A DNA stretch of 64,000 bases from Acorus gramineus (lineage: Eukaryota > Streptophyta > Magnoliopsida > Acorales > Acoraceae), in assembly GCA_030737835.1 (NCBI GenBank), contig JAUJYN010000020.1:1-64000 (forward strand). Direction: 5' to 3'. This document shows positions 9,384 through 21,762 of this stretch, piece after piece. A program made the position numbers and the translations under genes. Numbering within the stretch: position 1 is the first letter of the stretch; each line of letters opens with the position of its first letter. The notes under the pieces were generated by a model. It saw only the letters and a list, made by a program, of their open reading frames with translations, was not told the origin of the DNA and made no database searches.

Positions 9384-9480
9384 CGCCAGTCCGGTGCGAA
9401 GACCACTTGGGAGCAAAGGTCTATGCATGATACTTTCGGTCTTTCCCTTGAGTTTCCTTAAATTTCGAGGACTAAATTTC

Positions 9481-9495
9481 CTAAGGGGGGAAGAA
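9481..9495 (+). other. Polypurine tract
   Basis: A purine run with six consecutive G ends directly at the TG of the 3' LTR. It primes plus-strand DNA synthesis in LTR elements. A near-identical tract stands at 40190-40204. Confidence 0.85.
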
Positions 9496-12400
9496 TGTTG
9501 TGCCTGTGTCATTTGGAGCGCTCTGTTTGAAAATTTGGGTACATAATTTTTCCCTCGAAGTTATGTATTTCCAATTTGGTATTTGGATTTGATTTTGTTA
9601 AAATCCAAGATGAAGAGGTTTAAATATGATTTTATTATGAGATGTCCAGTTTTGAGTTAGCTTTTGCACAGAAGTGGAATTAGATCAACTGGATTCTTGT
9701 AGTAAAAGTATACCCCGGGGATGGAAATTCTGGCAGCAGCCCTGCTCTGTGTTTAGCTCTAATTTCGGGTTAGCTAGAGGGTTTATTTGATCTTGCCATG
9801 AACATGAAAGTTGTAGATAATCTTCTTAGCTTTCCATCGGACTTGGAATTGTGCAATTCGGAGCTATATCGAGGAAGTTATGGCTGTTCCAGTGAAGCTT
9901 GCACAGAATTTCTAGTCAAAGGGCGACTAGGTCATTTCTCCTTTAGATATTTGTGATAATATCTCTCTCTCTCTCTCTCTCCCCTCCCAAATCCCCACGA
10001 CAACCTCTGCTGACCTCTCTTTCTCTCTTTCACAAGCCACCCTAGGTGTTTGATAAAATGCCTCAAAGAGAAGAAGTGAAGGAGAAGGTGCAAGTGCAAG
10101 TGAGGTTTGTGCTTATGTGTTGTTGTGTTTGTTCCCCTCTATCTCAAGCTCTCTTTGTATGATCTTTCCCCCCCCCCCAACTGATTGCAGCCATGGAGGG
10201 CTGAGGAGGCCGAGGAGGTGGTGGTGGTGGTTGAGGTGGTCGCGGGTGCGTCGAGGGCCCCCGAACCTCCCCCTTTCGTTCCCCCTCCAAGGTGAGCTAC
10301 TCCCCTTCTTTTCTTGATTTTCATGGCTTAAGGGGTTGTGGGAAAGTCATGCATGCTAGGTAGATGGGTTAGGGTGTGTGTGAGGGGTTGGGGAGGGTTA
10401 AAATAAGGTTAGGACGGGCTGGGCGCGCGTGCGCGTGCAGGAGGGCGCTGGCAGGCGCAGTCGGGCGCGTGTGGGCGAGTGGGCGGGTGCACAGAGTGGT
10501 CGCGCGGGTGCGCACGGGTGCTGGCACGAGGGTGCGCGCGGGAGTGCGTGCGCGCGCGGTGCCGCTGGGCGGTGCGCCTGGGCGCGCGTGCGCGTGCTAG
10601 GGCGTGTGCGGGGTGCTGCGCGAGGGCGCGGGCTGGACGTGCAGTGCGTGCGGGCGCGCGTGAGCGTGCGCGTGCGTACGGCAGCGCGTCTGGGCGCGTG
10701 GGCAGGTGCGCGGCAGTGCGCCGAGGGTGCTGGCGTGCATGCGTACGTGCGCATTCGTGCGTGCGCGTGCGGGGGGCCATGCGTGTGGCTGCCCAAGTGT
10801 TCGGGTAGGTGTCGGGGCACTCGGACTCGCGTGCGTACGTGCGTGCTCGCATGCGTGCGAGCCCGTATGCATGCTTGTCCGAGTATTGGGTATTTCTAAT
10901 CATTTCTATGTGTAAATTGTGTTGTTTCTCACCAGTTGGATGCCCCTACCTTGCAGATCTCGTTGGATGGGATGCGCGAGGTCCCGGGTTGTTAAGGTGA
11001 GTTGTTTGATTCCAATCCCCCCCCCTCTCTAGTGATGCGCTCGACCCGTGTAGACGCGCATCGCGCATCGATGGGGCCCCCTAACTAATATGTAGATGTT
11101 TTGCATGCTAGGGATATACATCCACGCATCATGTATAGAGGCCCGTACATGCCTGGACACCATGTCCTGTACTTAAAAGCCTTGATCTATGCATGATTAA
11201 TATGATGTATCCATGCCACCTTAGACTTTGTATGCTAAGGATATGCACCCTTATATCATGTATAGCGGCCTATACATTCTGATACTATGTTTTCATGCTA
11301 GGAGAGCCTCGACCTATGCATGTTCCCATCTAGTTTAATTTAATTAAATCAAATGCGAGCATATGGTTATTAGCATGCCTTAGAGAATATTATAACCTCG
11401 TTGTTATAATATGTGTCTCCCCGCATCTTAGTTATGCGCCCTGGAGGAATTCTTGAGAATTCATGACATTAGAAATGTTAGGAAGCGTTGTCGATGGATC
11501 CAAGAGGATCGCATGCGTGTGGGTAGGCTATTCTCTTCCCTTCGTTGGATCCGTGTAGTACAGCCCCGGCGTTAGATAGGCTGTCCTGACAGAGGGCTCC
11601 CATCTGTAGGTACCTCCGATGCATTGGACTGTGCTTACCATGGGAGTATACCAGGTAAGCTACGGAGCGGGGAGAGGCTACCGGTGGACCAAGGGTGAAT
11701 AGCAGTCTAGTCAGTCCCAAAAGGCCCATGTCACCCCCTAAAGGGTGAGGGTGAGGGTGGGGTGGGTCGGCGATGTTACGACCCACTAGCTTGTGTAGTT
11801 ACTCCCGTTTAGGGACTATGACTACTTTGAGGTTAATGTGAGTGTGTTGGTTGTTGTTATGCATGTGTGTGATATCTCGCTGAGCGAGTAACGAGAGTGG
11901 TTGTTTTCCATTGGGTTTCGCTTTGCGAACATGGGATCGTTCTCCCCTTCATTTGGATCCGATGTAGGGACTCCCCGGCATTGGCTATACCTGTCAGAGG
12001 ACTAGGCGGAGGCCACGAGGGTGGGAGAGGCTACCGGTGGACCAAGGGTAAGAGCGGTGAGTTGAGGAGATCGGGTTGTAGATACTACCCGGGAGAGGGT
12101 TGTTGAATGATGTCGCGAGCGTGTTATCGTTCTCCGCTTCATTGGATCCGTGTAGTGACATCCCCGGCGTTAGACAGGCTGTCCTGACAGAGGGCTCCCA
12201 TCTGTAGGTACCTCCGATGCATCGGACTGTGCTGATCGTGGGAGTATACCAGGTAAGCTACGGAGCGGGGAGAGGCTACCGGTGGACCAGGGGTGTAGAG
12301 CAGTCTAAGTCTCTCCCAAAGTCCCAAGATGTCTCCTTTCAGGAGTGAGGGTGTGGATGAGGCGAAGACGCGTCGCCTCGTGACCCATTATTTGTTCGAC

Positions 12401-13121
12401 CGTCCCCATAGTTGTTGGGTCCGGTCTCGTGATGGATGTTGAAGGACATCGATGGGGCGATTATCTAGATGTAGATGATCCAGTAGTGTTGAGTAGACCA
12501 GTAAATCCGGGTCTCTTCGACCGACGGTATGGTCTCTCCCCATAAGTCCCAAAAGACTCCCTCCGGGAGTGAGGGTGGGGGTGAGGTTGGTCGCGCCGCC
12601 GCGTGACCCTGTTATCCATTGGGTTTCTACCCATGTTTTCCTTGAAAGGAAATTGATTATGTGTTGAACTGTAGAATGGTGATTGGTTTCCAGCCACTCA
12701 CTGAGCTTGTAGCTCACCCCTCGCATACTATTTCTTTTCAGGGGCAGTGTTGGGCGGTGGAGCTGGAGCTTCCTGTGGCATGATCTTATGGGCGTGGAGC
12801 GTTCTACCGGCGGGTGGCGTGTGAGAGGCTGTCAGCATTCCTAGAGTCATTTTATGCTTTGTAAATTGTGCATGTGGCACAGGTTGTATTTTCTTTGGTC
12901 TAGACTTGGCTTTCACAGGACATTGATTGTGTATTCGGGTCTGTAATAATGTTTTTTATTTACAGACATTGTTATATATTATGCTTCCGCTTTTCAGTCA
13001 GTTATCATTATCTTGCTTTGCCACCTTGTGTATTGTTGTTGGTGTCCTTATTGACCTCAGGTATTGATAGCTGATATTATATTTTATTTTGCCACGTCTC
13101 AGGGACGCCTGGGGCGTGACA
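9496..13121 (+). mobile_element. LTR-B, complete 3' LTR, 3,626 bp
   Basis: Starts TGTTGTGCCTGTGTC after the polypurine tract and ends GGGGCGTGACA. Parts: U3 9496 to about 9955, CT tract 9961-9981, donor-like site 10291/10292, GC-rich tract about 10410-10880, acceptor at 10956, GAATTC block near 11448-11465, three related subrepeats (about 11544-11700, 11935-12055, 12137-12310), G-rich GGGTGA tract near 11745, hairpin 12702-12716 and 3' block 13090-13121. No gene is expected inside. Confidence 0.9.
10292..10956 (+). other. Intron-like GC-rich segment (copy of 665 bp)
   Basis: Borders CCAAG|GTGAGC and ACCTTGCAG|ATCTCG. This is the LTR-B form of the segment: the donor exon word is CCAAG, not CTTGG, and the T-rich end contains TTTCTCACCAG. 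Confidence 0.5.
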
Positions 13122-15955
13122 ATAATATATAAACAATGTCTGTAAATCAAAAACATTATTACAGACTCGAATACACAATCACTATCCTGTGAGAGCCAAG
13201 TCTAGACGAAAGAAAATACAACCTGTGCCACACGCACGATTTACAATATATACAATGACTCTAGGACTGCTGACAGCCTCGCACTCGCCACCCGCTGGAA
13301 GAACGCTCCACGCCCATGAGACCACGCCACAGGGAAACTCCAACTCCACGCCCAACACTGCCCCTGAAAAGAAACAGTATGCGAGGGGTGAGCTACAAGC
13401 TCAGTGAGTGGCTGGAAACCAATCACCATACAACAGTTCAATACATAAACACTTTCCTTTCAAGGTAAACACGGGTGGAAACCCATGGATAACAGGGTCA
13501 CGCGACGGTGCGACCAACGTCACCCTCTCCCTCACTCCCGGAGGGAGACTCTTGGGACTTTTGGAGAGAGACCATACTGTTGGTCGAGAAGACCCGGGAT
13601 TACTGGTCCGCACAACACTACTAGATCATCTACATCGAGGTAACCGCCCAACGATGTCTTTCAACATCGATACACAACCAAACCCAACAACTATGGGAAT
13701 GGACGAAAAACGAATTGGTCACGCGGCGATGCGTGTTCACCTCATCCTCACCGTCACCCCTTAGAGGTGACATAGGACTTTTGGAAGAGACTTAGACTGC
13801 TCTACACCCCTGGTCCACCGGTAGCACGGCGATGTGTCTTTGCCTCTGCTCTCACATAGAAATAATCCCATAAGCTAATGAATCCTCCTGAATTCCAAAT
13901 GAGTGCATCGCTCAGATGCACGGGGCGATTGCATCGCTAGCGCACTAACTAATAAGGTACAACCCGACAGCGGGTCATACCCACGCCTATTTCAGATAGG
14001 CCTAATTAGTTTTAACATGCGCATATATTTTAGAGGAGAATTTAATCTTAGTTGTGTGCATGAACCATATGCACGATCACATATCAATTAATCATAGGGA
14101 TACTTCCTAATCATATATTTACATCATAATAAATCATACAACATGCATACATGGTCATTAATCACATAAACATACAAAATATACTCTAATATCCGTTGGA
14201 TATCGCCAACTTAAAAGAAAGGGTCAAGCGCGATCTCGCGCACTAACAGGTGCATGCCAATATTCCAAACAAACCTGAGTCGAGTAGGAAATCGCCTCTA
14301 CTTACTCAGTTCGTTCAGAGGGAGAGGGCGAGAGAGATCATCATCTCATGAAGCTGGTCATAGCTTTGCCCCATTAGCATGGGCGCAACAGCTACACCAC
14401 GCCCTCGAGTCTTATCGCAAGGGAATATCAGGTAGGTACCCGTTATTAACCCAGACTTAATCATACTGTATATTCCCATTAATATGGTGGGAGTAGTATT
14501 ACAATACTACCTAAGACATGTCATATTCTATACATCCATACACATTTACAACATACATGCCCATACTAGAGGGGCTCATGCAACACAATCATTCATACAT
14601 GAATGAAATACATGTATATAAGCCTAGCATGCAAGATATCTACATATTATAGCTTAAGCATGGCCATACTACTTATCTACACAAGTAGTATAGCTAGGGG
14701 GGCCCATCGATGCGCGACTACGCGCGTCGAGCGCATCCCGAGAGGGGGGGGATTGGATCGAACCACTCACCATTACCCGGGACCTCGCGCATCCCATCCG
14801 ACGAGATCTGCAGGGTAAGGGCATCAAATTTGGTGAGTAACATCACAATTTAACACTTAAAAATCATTAGAAATATCAAAGACTTAGACATGCACGCATA
14901 CGGGCTCGCACGCATGCGAGCACGCGCCTACACACGCATGCCGAGGTGCCCCAGCACCTACCCGAGACCCTGGGCAGCCCCATGCATGCCCCAGCACGCG
15001 CACGCACGCGCGCGCGAGCACTGGCCCCCAGCCCCGCGCCCAGACGCACGCCCAGGCACACTGCCCCGCGCGCGCCCACGCGCACCCCCGCTCGTGCCAG
15101 CGCCCGCGCGCACCCGCGCGCCCGCCTGCGCCTGCTAGCGTCCTTCTACGTGCGCGCGCCTGCGCAGACAACCCCCTGCGCGCGCCCAGCCTTCCCTAAC
15201 CCCATTTTAACCCTCCCCAACCCCTCACACACACTCTAACCCATCTACCTAGCATGCATGACCTCCCCAACCATCCCAACAGCCCTAAAAATCAAAAAGA
15301 AGGGGAAGAGGACTTACCAAAAGAGGGAAAGGGAAAGGGGGAGATGCGGGGCTCTCGATGCACCCACGGCCACCTCAACCACCACCACCACCACCACCAC
15401 CTCTTCAGCCTCTCACCAGCCCTTCTTGGCTGCAAATCAGGGGGGGGGGGGAAGATATGAGAGGGTGCTTGAGAGAGAGGAGATCAACAACTACAACACA
15501 TGCACAAACACTCACCATCACTTCCTCAATATAGCTCCGAATTGCACAATTCAAAGTCCGTTGGAAAGCCAAGAAGATTATCTACAACTTTCATGTTTAT
15601 GCCAAGATCAAATAATCCCTCCAGCTATTCCGAAATGTGAGCTAAACATTGAACAGGGCTGCTGCCAGAATTTTTCATCCCCGGGGTATACTTGGAAAAA
15701 TACCCATAACTTTTACTACATGAGTCCAGTTGATCTAATTCCACTTTTGCATGAAAGCTAACTCAAACTGAGCATCTCATTATAAAATCATATTTAAACC
15801 TCTTCATCTTGGATTTTAACAAAATTAAATCCAAATACCAAATTGGAAATACATAACTTCTAGGAGAAAAATTATGTAGCCAAATTTTTAATCAGAGCCA
15901 AAAATTTTAGCGGCTCCGATCAAAAAATAAGGCTCCAAATGACACAGGCATAACA
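13122..15955 (-). mobile_element. LTR-B copy (minus strand), right-hand part
   Basis: Continues a minus LTR-B cut by the plus element at 13121. The right end reads GGCATAACA, complement of a TGTTATGCC start, followed by TTTAC (15956-15960), where element C sequence begins. It holds the hairpin near 13390, subrepeats and the intron-like segment 14808-15317. Its U3 begins like LTR-B but soon carries an LTR-A-like stretch (GATCGGAGCCG), so the head is a mosaic. No coding content. Confidence 0.85.
14808..15317 (-). other. Intron-like GC-rich segment (minus, 510 bp, shortest copy)
   Basis: Read on the minus strand the borders are TTTTG|GTAAGTCC and ACCCTGCAG|ATCTCG. The GC-rich tract is the shortest of the 13. 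Confidence 0.45.
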
Positions 15956-16341
15956 TTTACATGTAAGACCTAACACCATCATCAAAACCTATAAAACATC
16001 ATAAAATTATAGACATACTACTGATATATCATAAGGACCTGAAATCATACAAGACCTTAAGAAAAACAAGAAGAAAACTTATTATTTTTGTTTGAAAACC
16101 ATTAAAACGAGATCATATGAAAACAACATTCAAAAGGGTTTTACTATAAGTCTAAAACTCATCAAAACATCACTAGAAACTCACCAAAATCTCATCCAAA
16201 ACTCCTTCCCGAGCCTCCTCAACAAAGGTGCCGAAAAGAAGAAGAAGAAAGAAATTTAGGGTTTGGTGTTTCAATGCAAAGAGAGAGAGGAAAAGAAATT
16301 AATAGCCTCACACACGTGGGGACAAATTTCGCGACACCATC
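15956..16341 (-). mobile_element. Piece of the 3' LTR of element C
   Basis: This stretch is nearly identical to 43870-44262, part of C's 5' LTR, so it belongs to C's 3' LTR. It contains a GGGTTT/GA-rich stretch and an ACACGTGG box near 16311. On the right it is cut by the composite element at 16342 (target duplication CCATC at 16337-16341 and 23863-23867); on the left by the minus LTR-B ending at 15955. Confidence 0.85.
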
Positions 16342-16568
16342 TGTTATGCCTGTGTCATTTGGTGCCATTTCGGTTAAGCCTTGGTCACTTCTGGGTCATT
16401 TAGGGCCTTTTTAATTTTTCAATCGGAGCCGGTAAAATTTTGGCTTTTAGCCACCTGCCGGAGTTAGAGAACTCTGATTGAAAATCTAACTGCATATTAT
16501 AGGTCCTGGAACAGTTCAGTACTACCCATAAAAATTTCATCGAATTCCGGTAATGTTTTGAAAAATAT
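16342..16568 (+). repeat. Outer LTR head, mosaic B/A U3
   Basis: Begins like LTR-B (TGTTATGCCTGTGTC) but after about 25 bp follows the LTR-A U3, including GATTGAAAATCTAACTGCAT, which is also at 45920 and 53360. A mosaic U3 formed by recombination between LTR families is the simplest reading. Confidence 0.65.
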
Positions 16569-17736
16569 TGTCACGCCCCAGGGCGGCCGTCCCCGAGACG
16601 TGGCAATAATAAAATATCAGCTATCAGTACCTGAGGTCAATAAAGACTCCAACAACAACACAATGTGGCAAAGCAAGGATAATGATAACTGACTAAAAAG
16701 CGGAAGCATAATATATAAACAATGTCTGTAAATCAAAAACATTATTACAGACTCGAATACACAATCATTATCCTGTGAGAGCCAAGTCTAGACCAAAGAA
16801 AATACAAACTGTGCCACATGCACGATTTACAATACATACAATGACTCTAGGACTGCTGACAGCCTCGCACTCGCCACCCGCTGAAAGAACACTCCACGCC
16901 CAACACTGCCCTGAAAAGAAACAGTATGCGAGGGGTGAGCTACAAGCTCAGTGCGTGGCTGGAAACCAATCACCATACATGAGAATCATGAAAATAATGA
17001 CAAAATTAACAGTTCAATACATAAGCACTTTCCTTTCAAGGAAAACATGGGTGGAAACCCATGGATAACAGGGTCACACGGCAGCGCGACCAACTTCACC
17101 CTCACCCTCACTCCCGAGAGACTCTTGGGACTTTTGGGGAGAGACCATACCATTGGTCGAGGAGACCCGGGATTACTGGTCTACACAACACTACTGGATC
17201 ATCTACATCGAGATAACTGACCCACGATGTCTTTCAACATCGATACACAACCGGACCCAACAACTATGGGAACGGACGAACAACGAATGGGTCACGCGAT
17301 GTGTCTTCACCTCATCCTCACCCTCACCCCCGGAGGTGACATAGGACTTTTGGAAGAGACTTAGACTGTTCTACACCCTTGTCCACCGGTAGCCCTTTCC
17401 CCACGTAGCCTCTACCTGGTATACTCCCACGATCAGTACGCTTCCGAATGCATCGGTGGTACCTACGGATGGGAGCCCTCTGTCAGGACAGCTGTAATCG
17501 CCGGGGAGTCCCTACATCGGATCCAACGAAGGGGAGAACGAACCCACACTCGCAACATCATTCGTTAACCCTCTCCCGGGTAGCCTCTACCTGGTATACT
17601 CCCACGATCAGTACGCTCCCGATGCATCGGTGGTACCTACGGATGGGAGCCCTCTGTCAGGACAGCTACACCTGGGCACGGACGACATTGTTAGTAAACA
17701 TTCCATGTTCGCAAAGCAAACCCAATGGAAAACAAC
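16569..17736 (-). mobile_element. Minus-strand LTR-B tail piece
   Basis: Starts on the plus strand with TGTCACGCCCCAGGGCGG, the complement of an LTR 3' end, and follows minus LTR-B sequence through the hairpin (near 16935) and subrepeats up to the ATGGAAAACAAC word at about 17736. There the sequence switches abruptly to plus-strand LTR, so two LTR pieces meet head to head. Confidence 0.75.
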
Positions 17737-17770
17737 TTCCCTTCCCTTCCCTTCCCTTCCTCTCCTTTGG

Positions 17771-18519
17771 GTGAGTTTCCTTTCCTTCCATTTATTGTCT
17801 AGATGTATGTTTAGGTGTGTTTTTGGGAGTGAAAGATGTGTTTGGTGGTTTGGGGGCTGTTGGAGGGCTGAGAGGGGTGGTAGAGCCGGCTCAGGCATTG
17901 CGAGCTCCTCGGCGCAGGCAGGCAGGCATTGCGGGCTCCTCAGCGCAGGCAGGCAGTGCGGGCTCCTCGGCGCAGGCAGGCGGGCAGGCATTGGGCGCGT
18001 GCTGCTGGGCGCGCTGGGCGTGTGCTGCCAGGTGCGCTGGGCGCGTGCTGTCGGGTGTGCGCGCTGGCGGCGCGTGCTGCGCAGGGGGGGCAGTGCGTGC
18101 AGGGCGAGCGGGGAGTGCATGCCGGGCACTGCGCTGCCGGGCGGGTGTGCGCGCGAGGCGCTGCGCTGGGTCACCGTGCGCGCGGGTGCATCCGGGGCTA
18201 GACGCACGGTGCGCACGGGCGCGCGCGTGCGTGCGCCCGAGCGTGCGGTGGGTCTGGGCGCGCGGGCTGGGCTCGGCAGCGTGTTCGGGCATGCGGGCAA
18301 GGGGCTCGACAGTGCGTCTGGGCGCGCGGGCTGGGGCGCGGCTGTGCGCCCGGGGCGGGTGGCCGTGCGTATGGCTGCCGGGGGTTCGGGAGTGTGTCGG
18401 GGTGCTCGGACTCGCGTGCGTACGGGCCGTATGTACGCTTGTCCGAGTGTTGGGTATTTTAGTGTATTTTTGTATGTATTTGTGTATTTTACTCACCGTG
18501 TTAAATACCTGTCTTGCAG
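17771..18519 (+). other. Intron-like GC-rich segment (749 bp)
   Basis: Borders TTTGG|GTGAGTTTCC and CTGTCTTGCAG|ATCTTG. The T-rich end contains TTTTACTCACC, a plausible branch-site region. Frames of up to 298 codons overlap this tract in several phases and are artefacts of its composition. Confidence 0.5.
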
Positions 18520-18872
18520 ATCTTGACGGACGGTCACGCGACGACCCGGGTATTGGTGAGTGGGACAATCCAACCCAGTTGGGAGGCGTATATGCTCTTA
18601 GGCGTGTATCGTCCTCCCCTGGGGCACCATAGTTTAATATTAACTTGTATAATATGTAATCTATGCAAGCATGATTAATATGTAGTATGCATGCCACCCT
18701 AGACCTTGTATGTTAGGGACTTGCACCCTTAGGATATGTGTAAGAGCCATGCATCCTGACACCATGTTTTCATGCTAGGAAAACCTCGACCTATGCATGT
18801 GTCCTATTAGTTTAATTTATTAAATTAAATGCGAACTTATGGTATTTTAGCATGCCTTAGAGAATATTATAA

Positions 18873-18988
18873 GGGGCCTTGCGAGGTCAGCATTGAGACC
18901 CGGGCTAGGGTACTCCGTGTTCCTTGTTTGGTTGTCGGGATATCCTACATCGGGACCTTATGGTGCCCTCCCAAGGTTTCTTTTCCCA
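18873..18988 (+). repeat. Module of about 115 bp (copy 3 of 10)
   Basis: Flanked by AATATTATAA on both sides (18863-18872 and 18991-19000), one of the two clearest cases of the flanking duplication. Confidence 0.65.
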
Positions 18989-19906
18989 ATAATATTATAA
19001 TATGTGTCTCCCCGCATCTTAGTTATGCGCCCTGGAGGAATTCTGAAGAATTCATGATATTTATAAGTTCAGATCAATGTTGGCGGATCCGAGTGGATCG
19101 TATGCGTGTGGATAGGCTGTTTCTTTTCCCTTTGTTGGATCCATATAGAGACTGCCCCAGCGTTAGACAGGCCTTCCTGACAGAGGGCTCCCATCAGTAG
19201 GCACCTCCTGATTTGGGTTCGGACTGTGCTGAATTGTGGGAGTGGACCAGGCGGCCTACGGAGTGGAGGAGAGACTATCGGTGGACCAAGGGTGATTAAC
19301 AGCCTAGTCAGTCCCAATATCCTATGTCACCTATTGGAGGGTGAGGGTGTGGTGGGTCGGCGATGTAGCGACCCACTGGATTGTGTAGTTCCTGCCACTT
19401 TGAGGCTTTGAATAATTATTTGTGGTTAATATGAATTGTGATGCATGGGTTGTGCTATTCACTGAGCGTGTGGCTCACCCCTCGCATAATTTTTCTCCAG
19501 TTATCACTGAGTCGGACTTGAAGGAGGAGCTCCCCGAGGGACTTCATCAGTAGCGGAGCAGCGCCACGTCCCGCGAGTGTTAGAGGCCATCAGCATCCTT
19601 TCTTTTGATTGTATGTATTATATTTCCGTGCTTGGGCACTCGTTTGTATTATACTTGGATGTATTCGTGTATATTGGCTCTCACAGGACAGTTGATTATG
19701 TATCGAGTCTGTAGTATGTTTTTGAATTACAGACTCAGTCTTTTAGCTTCCGCTATCTGTGTATATATCATGTCAGCCTTGCTTTCGTCTGTGTTGTCAT
19801 TTTAGTTGTTGTTTAGTGTATGTTATTGATCTCCTGTATAGACTGCTGATATCATGTATACACTTGCCGCGTCCCGGGGACGGCCGCCCTGGGGCGTGAC
19901 AAAAGT

Positions 19907-19919
19907 TGGTATCAGAGCC
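19907..19919 (+). other. Primer-binding site, initiator-Met tRNA type
   Basis: TGGTATCAGAGCC lies 5 bp after the LTR end. The following CTGGTCCTGTCAGAGCC word is duplicated once here, unlike at 38072 and 60501. Confidence 0.9.
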
Positions 19920-20036
19920 TGGTCCTGTCAGAGCCAGGTCCTGTCAGAGCCAATTGTCTTCTTTTCGTAGAGATGAGTCCTAGGATTTCTATATGAGTAT
20001 TCTGATCCTAGTGTTTGGTTTTCTTAGGTTGCTGAT

Positions 20037-21201
20037 ATGCCTCCTCGCAGAGGACGGCGCGGACGTGGTCCCTCTCGACCTTTGGAGGTTTCCGGACCTA
20101 CCAGAGGCGAGGATGCTACTGGAGAGTCCTCGGCTGTGAGGCCAGGATCAGCACAGGAGCCTCCTGCATGGGAGCGCGCGTTCACGCGGATAGTGGATTT
20201 GGTGGAGACTCAGACCAGGGCACTGGAGGCCCAGACTAGAGTATTGGCTGAGCAGGCGCGAGAGATTCAGGAGCTGCGGGCAGGCCTTGGTGGCAGATCC
20301 GCCAGTGGTACCCGACGTACCCCCAGTCCCCGTGGTGGTTTCGACGGTGAGAGTTCAGGATCGCCAGGAGAGGGAGGTGGGGCTGGAGGCTACAACACGA
20401 GTGCATCAGAGTGGCCTCGCTGCCTTTCTGAAGCTCCACCCTCCCGAGTTCCATGGCCAAACGACGGATCCCCTTTCCCCAGAGCGTTGGTTGATGGAGA
20501 TGGATACGATCTTCTCGACCATGCAGTGCACCAACCGCCAGCGAGTCTCCCTGGCCACTTTCATGCTGAAGGGCAGCGCCGCCGACTGGTGGGCTACCCG
20601 AGCGGTGGACATCCCCGAGGGAGTGGAGCTTTTGTGGGCGGGATTCTGGAGGTATTTCCTGGAGGAGTACTTCCCGTTCTCGACGCGACAGATCATGATG
20701 CAGGAGTTCAAGCAGCTGACGCAGGGCTCCATGTCTGTCGCTGACTACTCCACGCGTTTCACCAGGCTTTCCAGATTTGCCCAAGCCTTGGTGATGGATG
20801 AGGAGACGAGGTGCTGTCGTTTTGAGCTTGGTCTCAGCAGCGCCATTCGGGTGCATGTCACCTCCCAGGCTTTCACGAGGTACTCTGACTTGGTGTCTCG
20901 GGCGAAGACAGTCGAGCGAGACCTCGGGATCCTCGTGAGGGTTGCGACCCCTTCTGTAGACCAGAGACCTCCCAGGAGCCAGGACCAGGGACAGCGCAAG
21001 AAGAAGAGGCCCCGCTTTGATCAGTTAGCGGCTGCCTCTCCTCCAGCAGATGTGGTGCCAGCGCGAGGTCCAGCACCCATTGCGGCAGTGCCAGTCCAGG
21101 CCAGGCGACCGGAGACGCGGCGCTGTTACCACTGTCAGCGCATCGGGCATATCTTGTATAATTGCCTTGATGCTGGCCGACCCCGCGTGCTGCCTCTGTA
21201 G
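20037..21201 (+). pseudogene. gag: Gag of a Tekay/Del-like element, broken
   Basis: Gag forms the virus-like particle and packages element RNA. The start MPPRRGRRGRGPSRP at 20037 is shared with 38174 and 60602 and follows a TTTTCTTAGGTTGCTGAT leader. In order: basic N-terminus, a heptad-like QTRALEAQTRVLAEQAREIQ stretch suggesting a coiled coil, the retrotransposon gag domain (LHPPEFHGQTTDPL, AADWWATRAV, YFLEEYFPFSTRQ, YSTRFTRLSRFAQ), then a basic linker (KKKRPRF) and one CCHC zinc knuckle (CYHCQRIGHILYNC) near 21123-21164. It is one of the better kept gag copies, with a small number of breaks. Confidence 0.85.
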
Positions 21202-21260
21202 CAGCAGCAGCAGCAGTTACAGCAGCAGCCTCAGCGCCAGCAGCAGCAGCCACAGGGTGG
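21199..21260 (+). repeat. CAG-rich stretch after the gag zinc knuckle
   Basis: CAGCAG repeats broken by TTA and CCT follow the zinc knuckle; a diverged form is at 38618-38665. It would encode a Gln-rich linker between gag and protease. Repeat slippage is likely to vary its length between copies. Confidence 0.6.
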
Positions 21261-21339
21261 CCGAGCTGACCAGAGGAGGCAGCCAGCGCAGCCGGCGAGG
21301 CGTGCCCCTGCTCCTCAGCCGTAGTTTGTTCAGGGCCGA

Positions 21340-21669
21340 GTGGCAGCGCTTTCGGCAGAGGAGGCTCAGGCATCAGGCAGCGTGGTCCGAGGTATTGTTC
21401 AGATCTCCCAGCTCCCTACATATGTGTTATTCGATTCCGGAGCCACGCACTCGTTCGTGTCTCCCGCTTTTGCGAGACAGACGGGCGTGGCGTCCGCTCC
21501 TTTAGATGCTATCTTGGAGATATCATTGCCCGTAGGAGACCGTATTCTCCTCCGTTCTGTGTACCGAGGGTGTACGGTGGTGGTTGCGGAGCATGAGTTT
21601 CCGGTGGAGTTGGTGGAGCTCGCTATGACGGACTTTGATGCCATCCTGGGAAGATTGGCTTGCAGCTAG
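21340..21669 (+). pseudogene. Aspartic protease of the same element
   Basis: The catalytic motif appears as YVLFDSGATHSFVS near 21420-21460, followed by ISLPVGDRILLRSVYRGC, ELVELAMTDFDAILG and a C-terminal piece. Retroviral-type proteases cut the gag-pol chain. Position between the zinc knuckle and RT is the gypsy order. It is a fossil with breaks nearby. Confidence 0.85.
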
Positions 21670-21762
21670 TTACGCCAGCATCGACTGTTATGCCAAGTCG
21701 GTGTCTTTCCACCTTCCGGGTCGGAGGTCTTTTCTGTTCGTGGGTGATCGAGACATAGCTCT

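Larger units (their letters stand above)
6708..13121 (+). mobile_element. Decayed Tekay/Del-like Ty3/gypsy element, plus strand
   Basis: Parts in order: 5' LTR tail (6708-6767), primer-binding site (6775-6787), internal region (6768-9495), polypurine tract (about 9481-9495), full 3' LTR (9496-13121). The element ends TGACA and is followed by ATAAT (13122-13126), where a minus LTR-B resumes; the other ATAAT lies left of the window. The rest of the 5' LTR is also left of the window because another LTR inserted at 6707/6708. The internal region is about 2.7 kb, well below the 5 to 6 kb usual for the clade, and is badly decayed with many breaks. It is among the older Tekay-like copies here judging by coding decay. 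Confidence 0.85.
17737..19901 (+). mobile_element. LTR tail acting as 5' LTR of the internal region
   Basis: From a CCCTTCC tract just before a donor-like site to GGGGCGTGACA, directly followed by the primer site. Contains the intron-like segment 17771-18519, the module of about 115 bp at 18873-18988, a G-rich tract near 19340, the hairpin near 19466-19480 and the LTR-A 3' block. The U3 part is missing. Confidence 0.8.

Noticed and set aside
19907-19919. tRNA gene suggested by the Met tRNA match
   Set aside because: Only the 13-base primer-binding complement is present; no tRNA body or A and B boxes.
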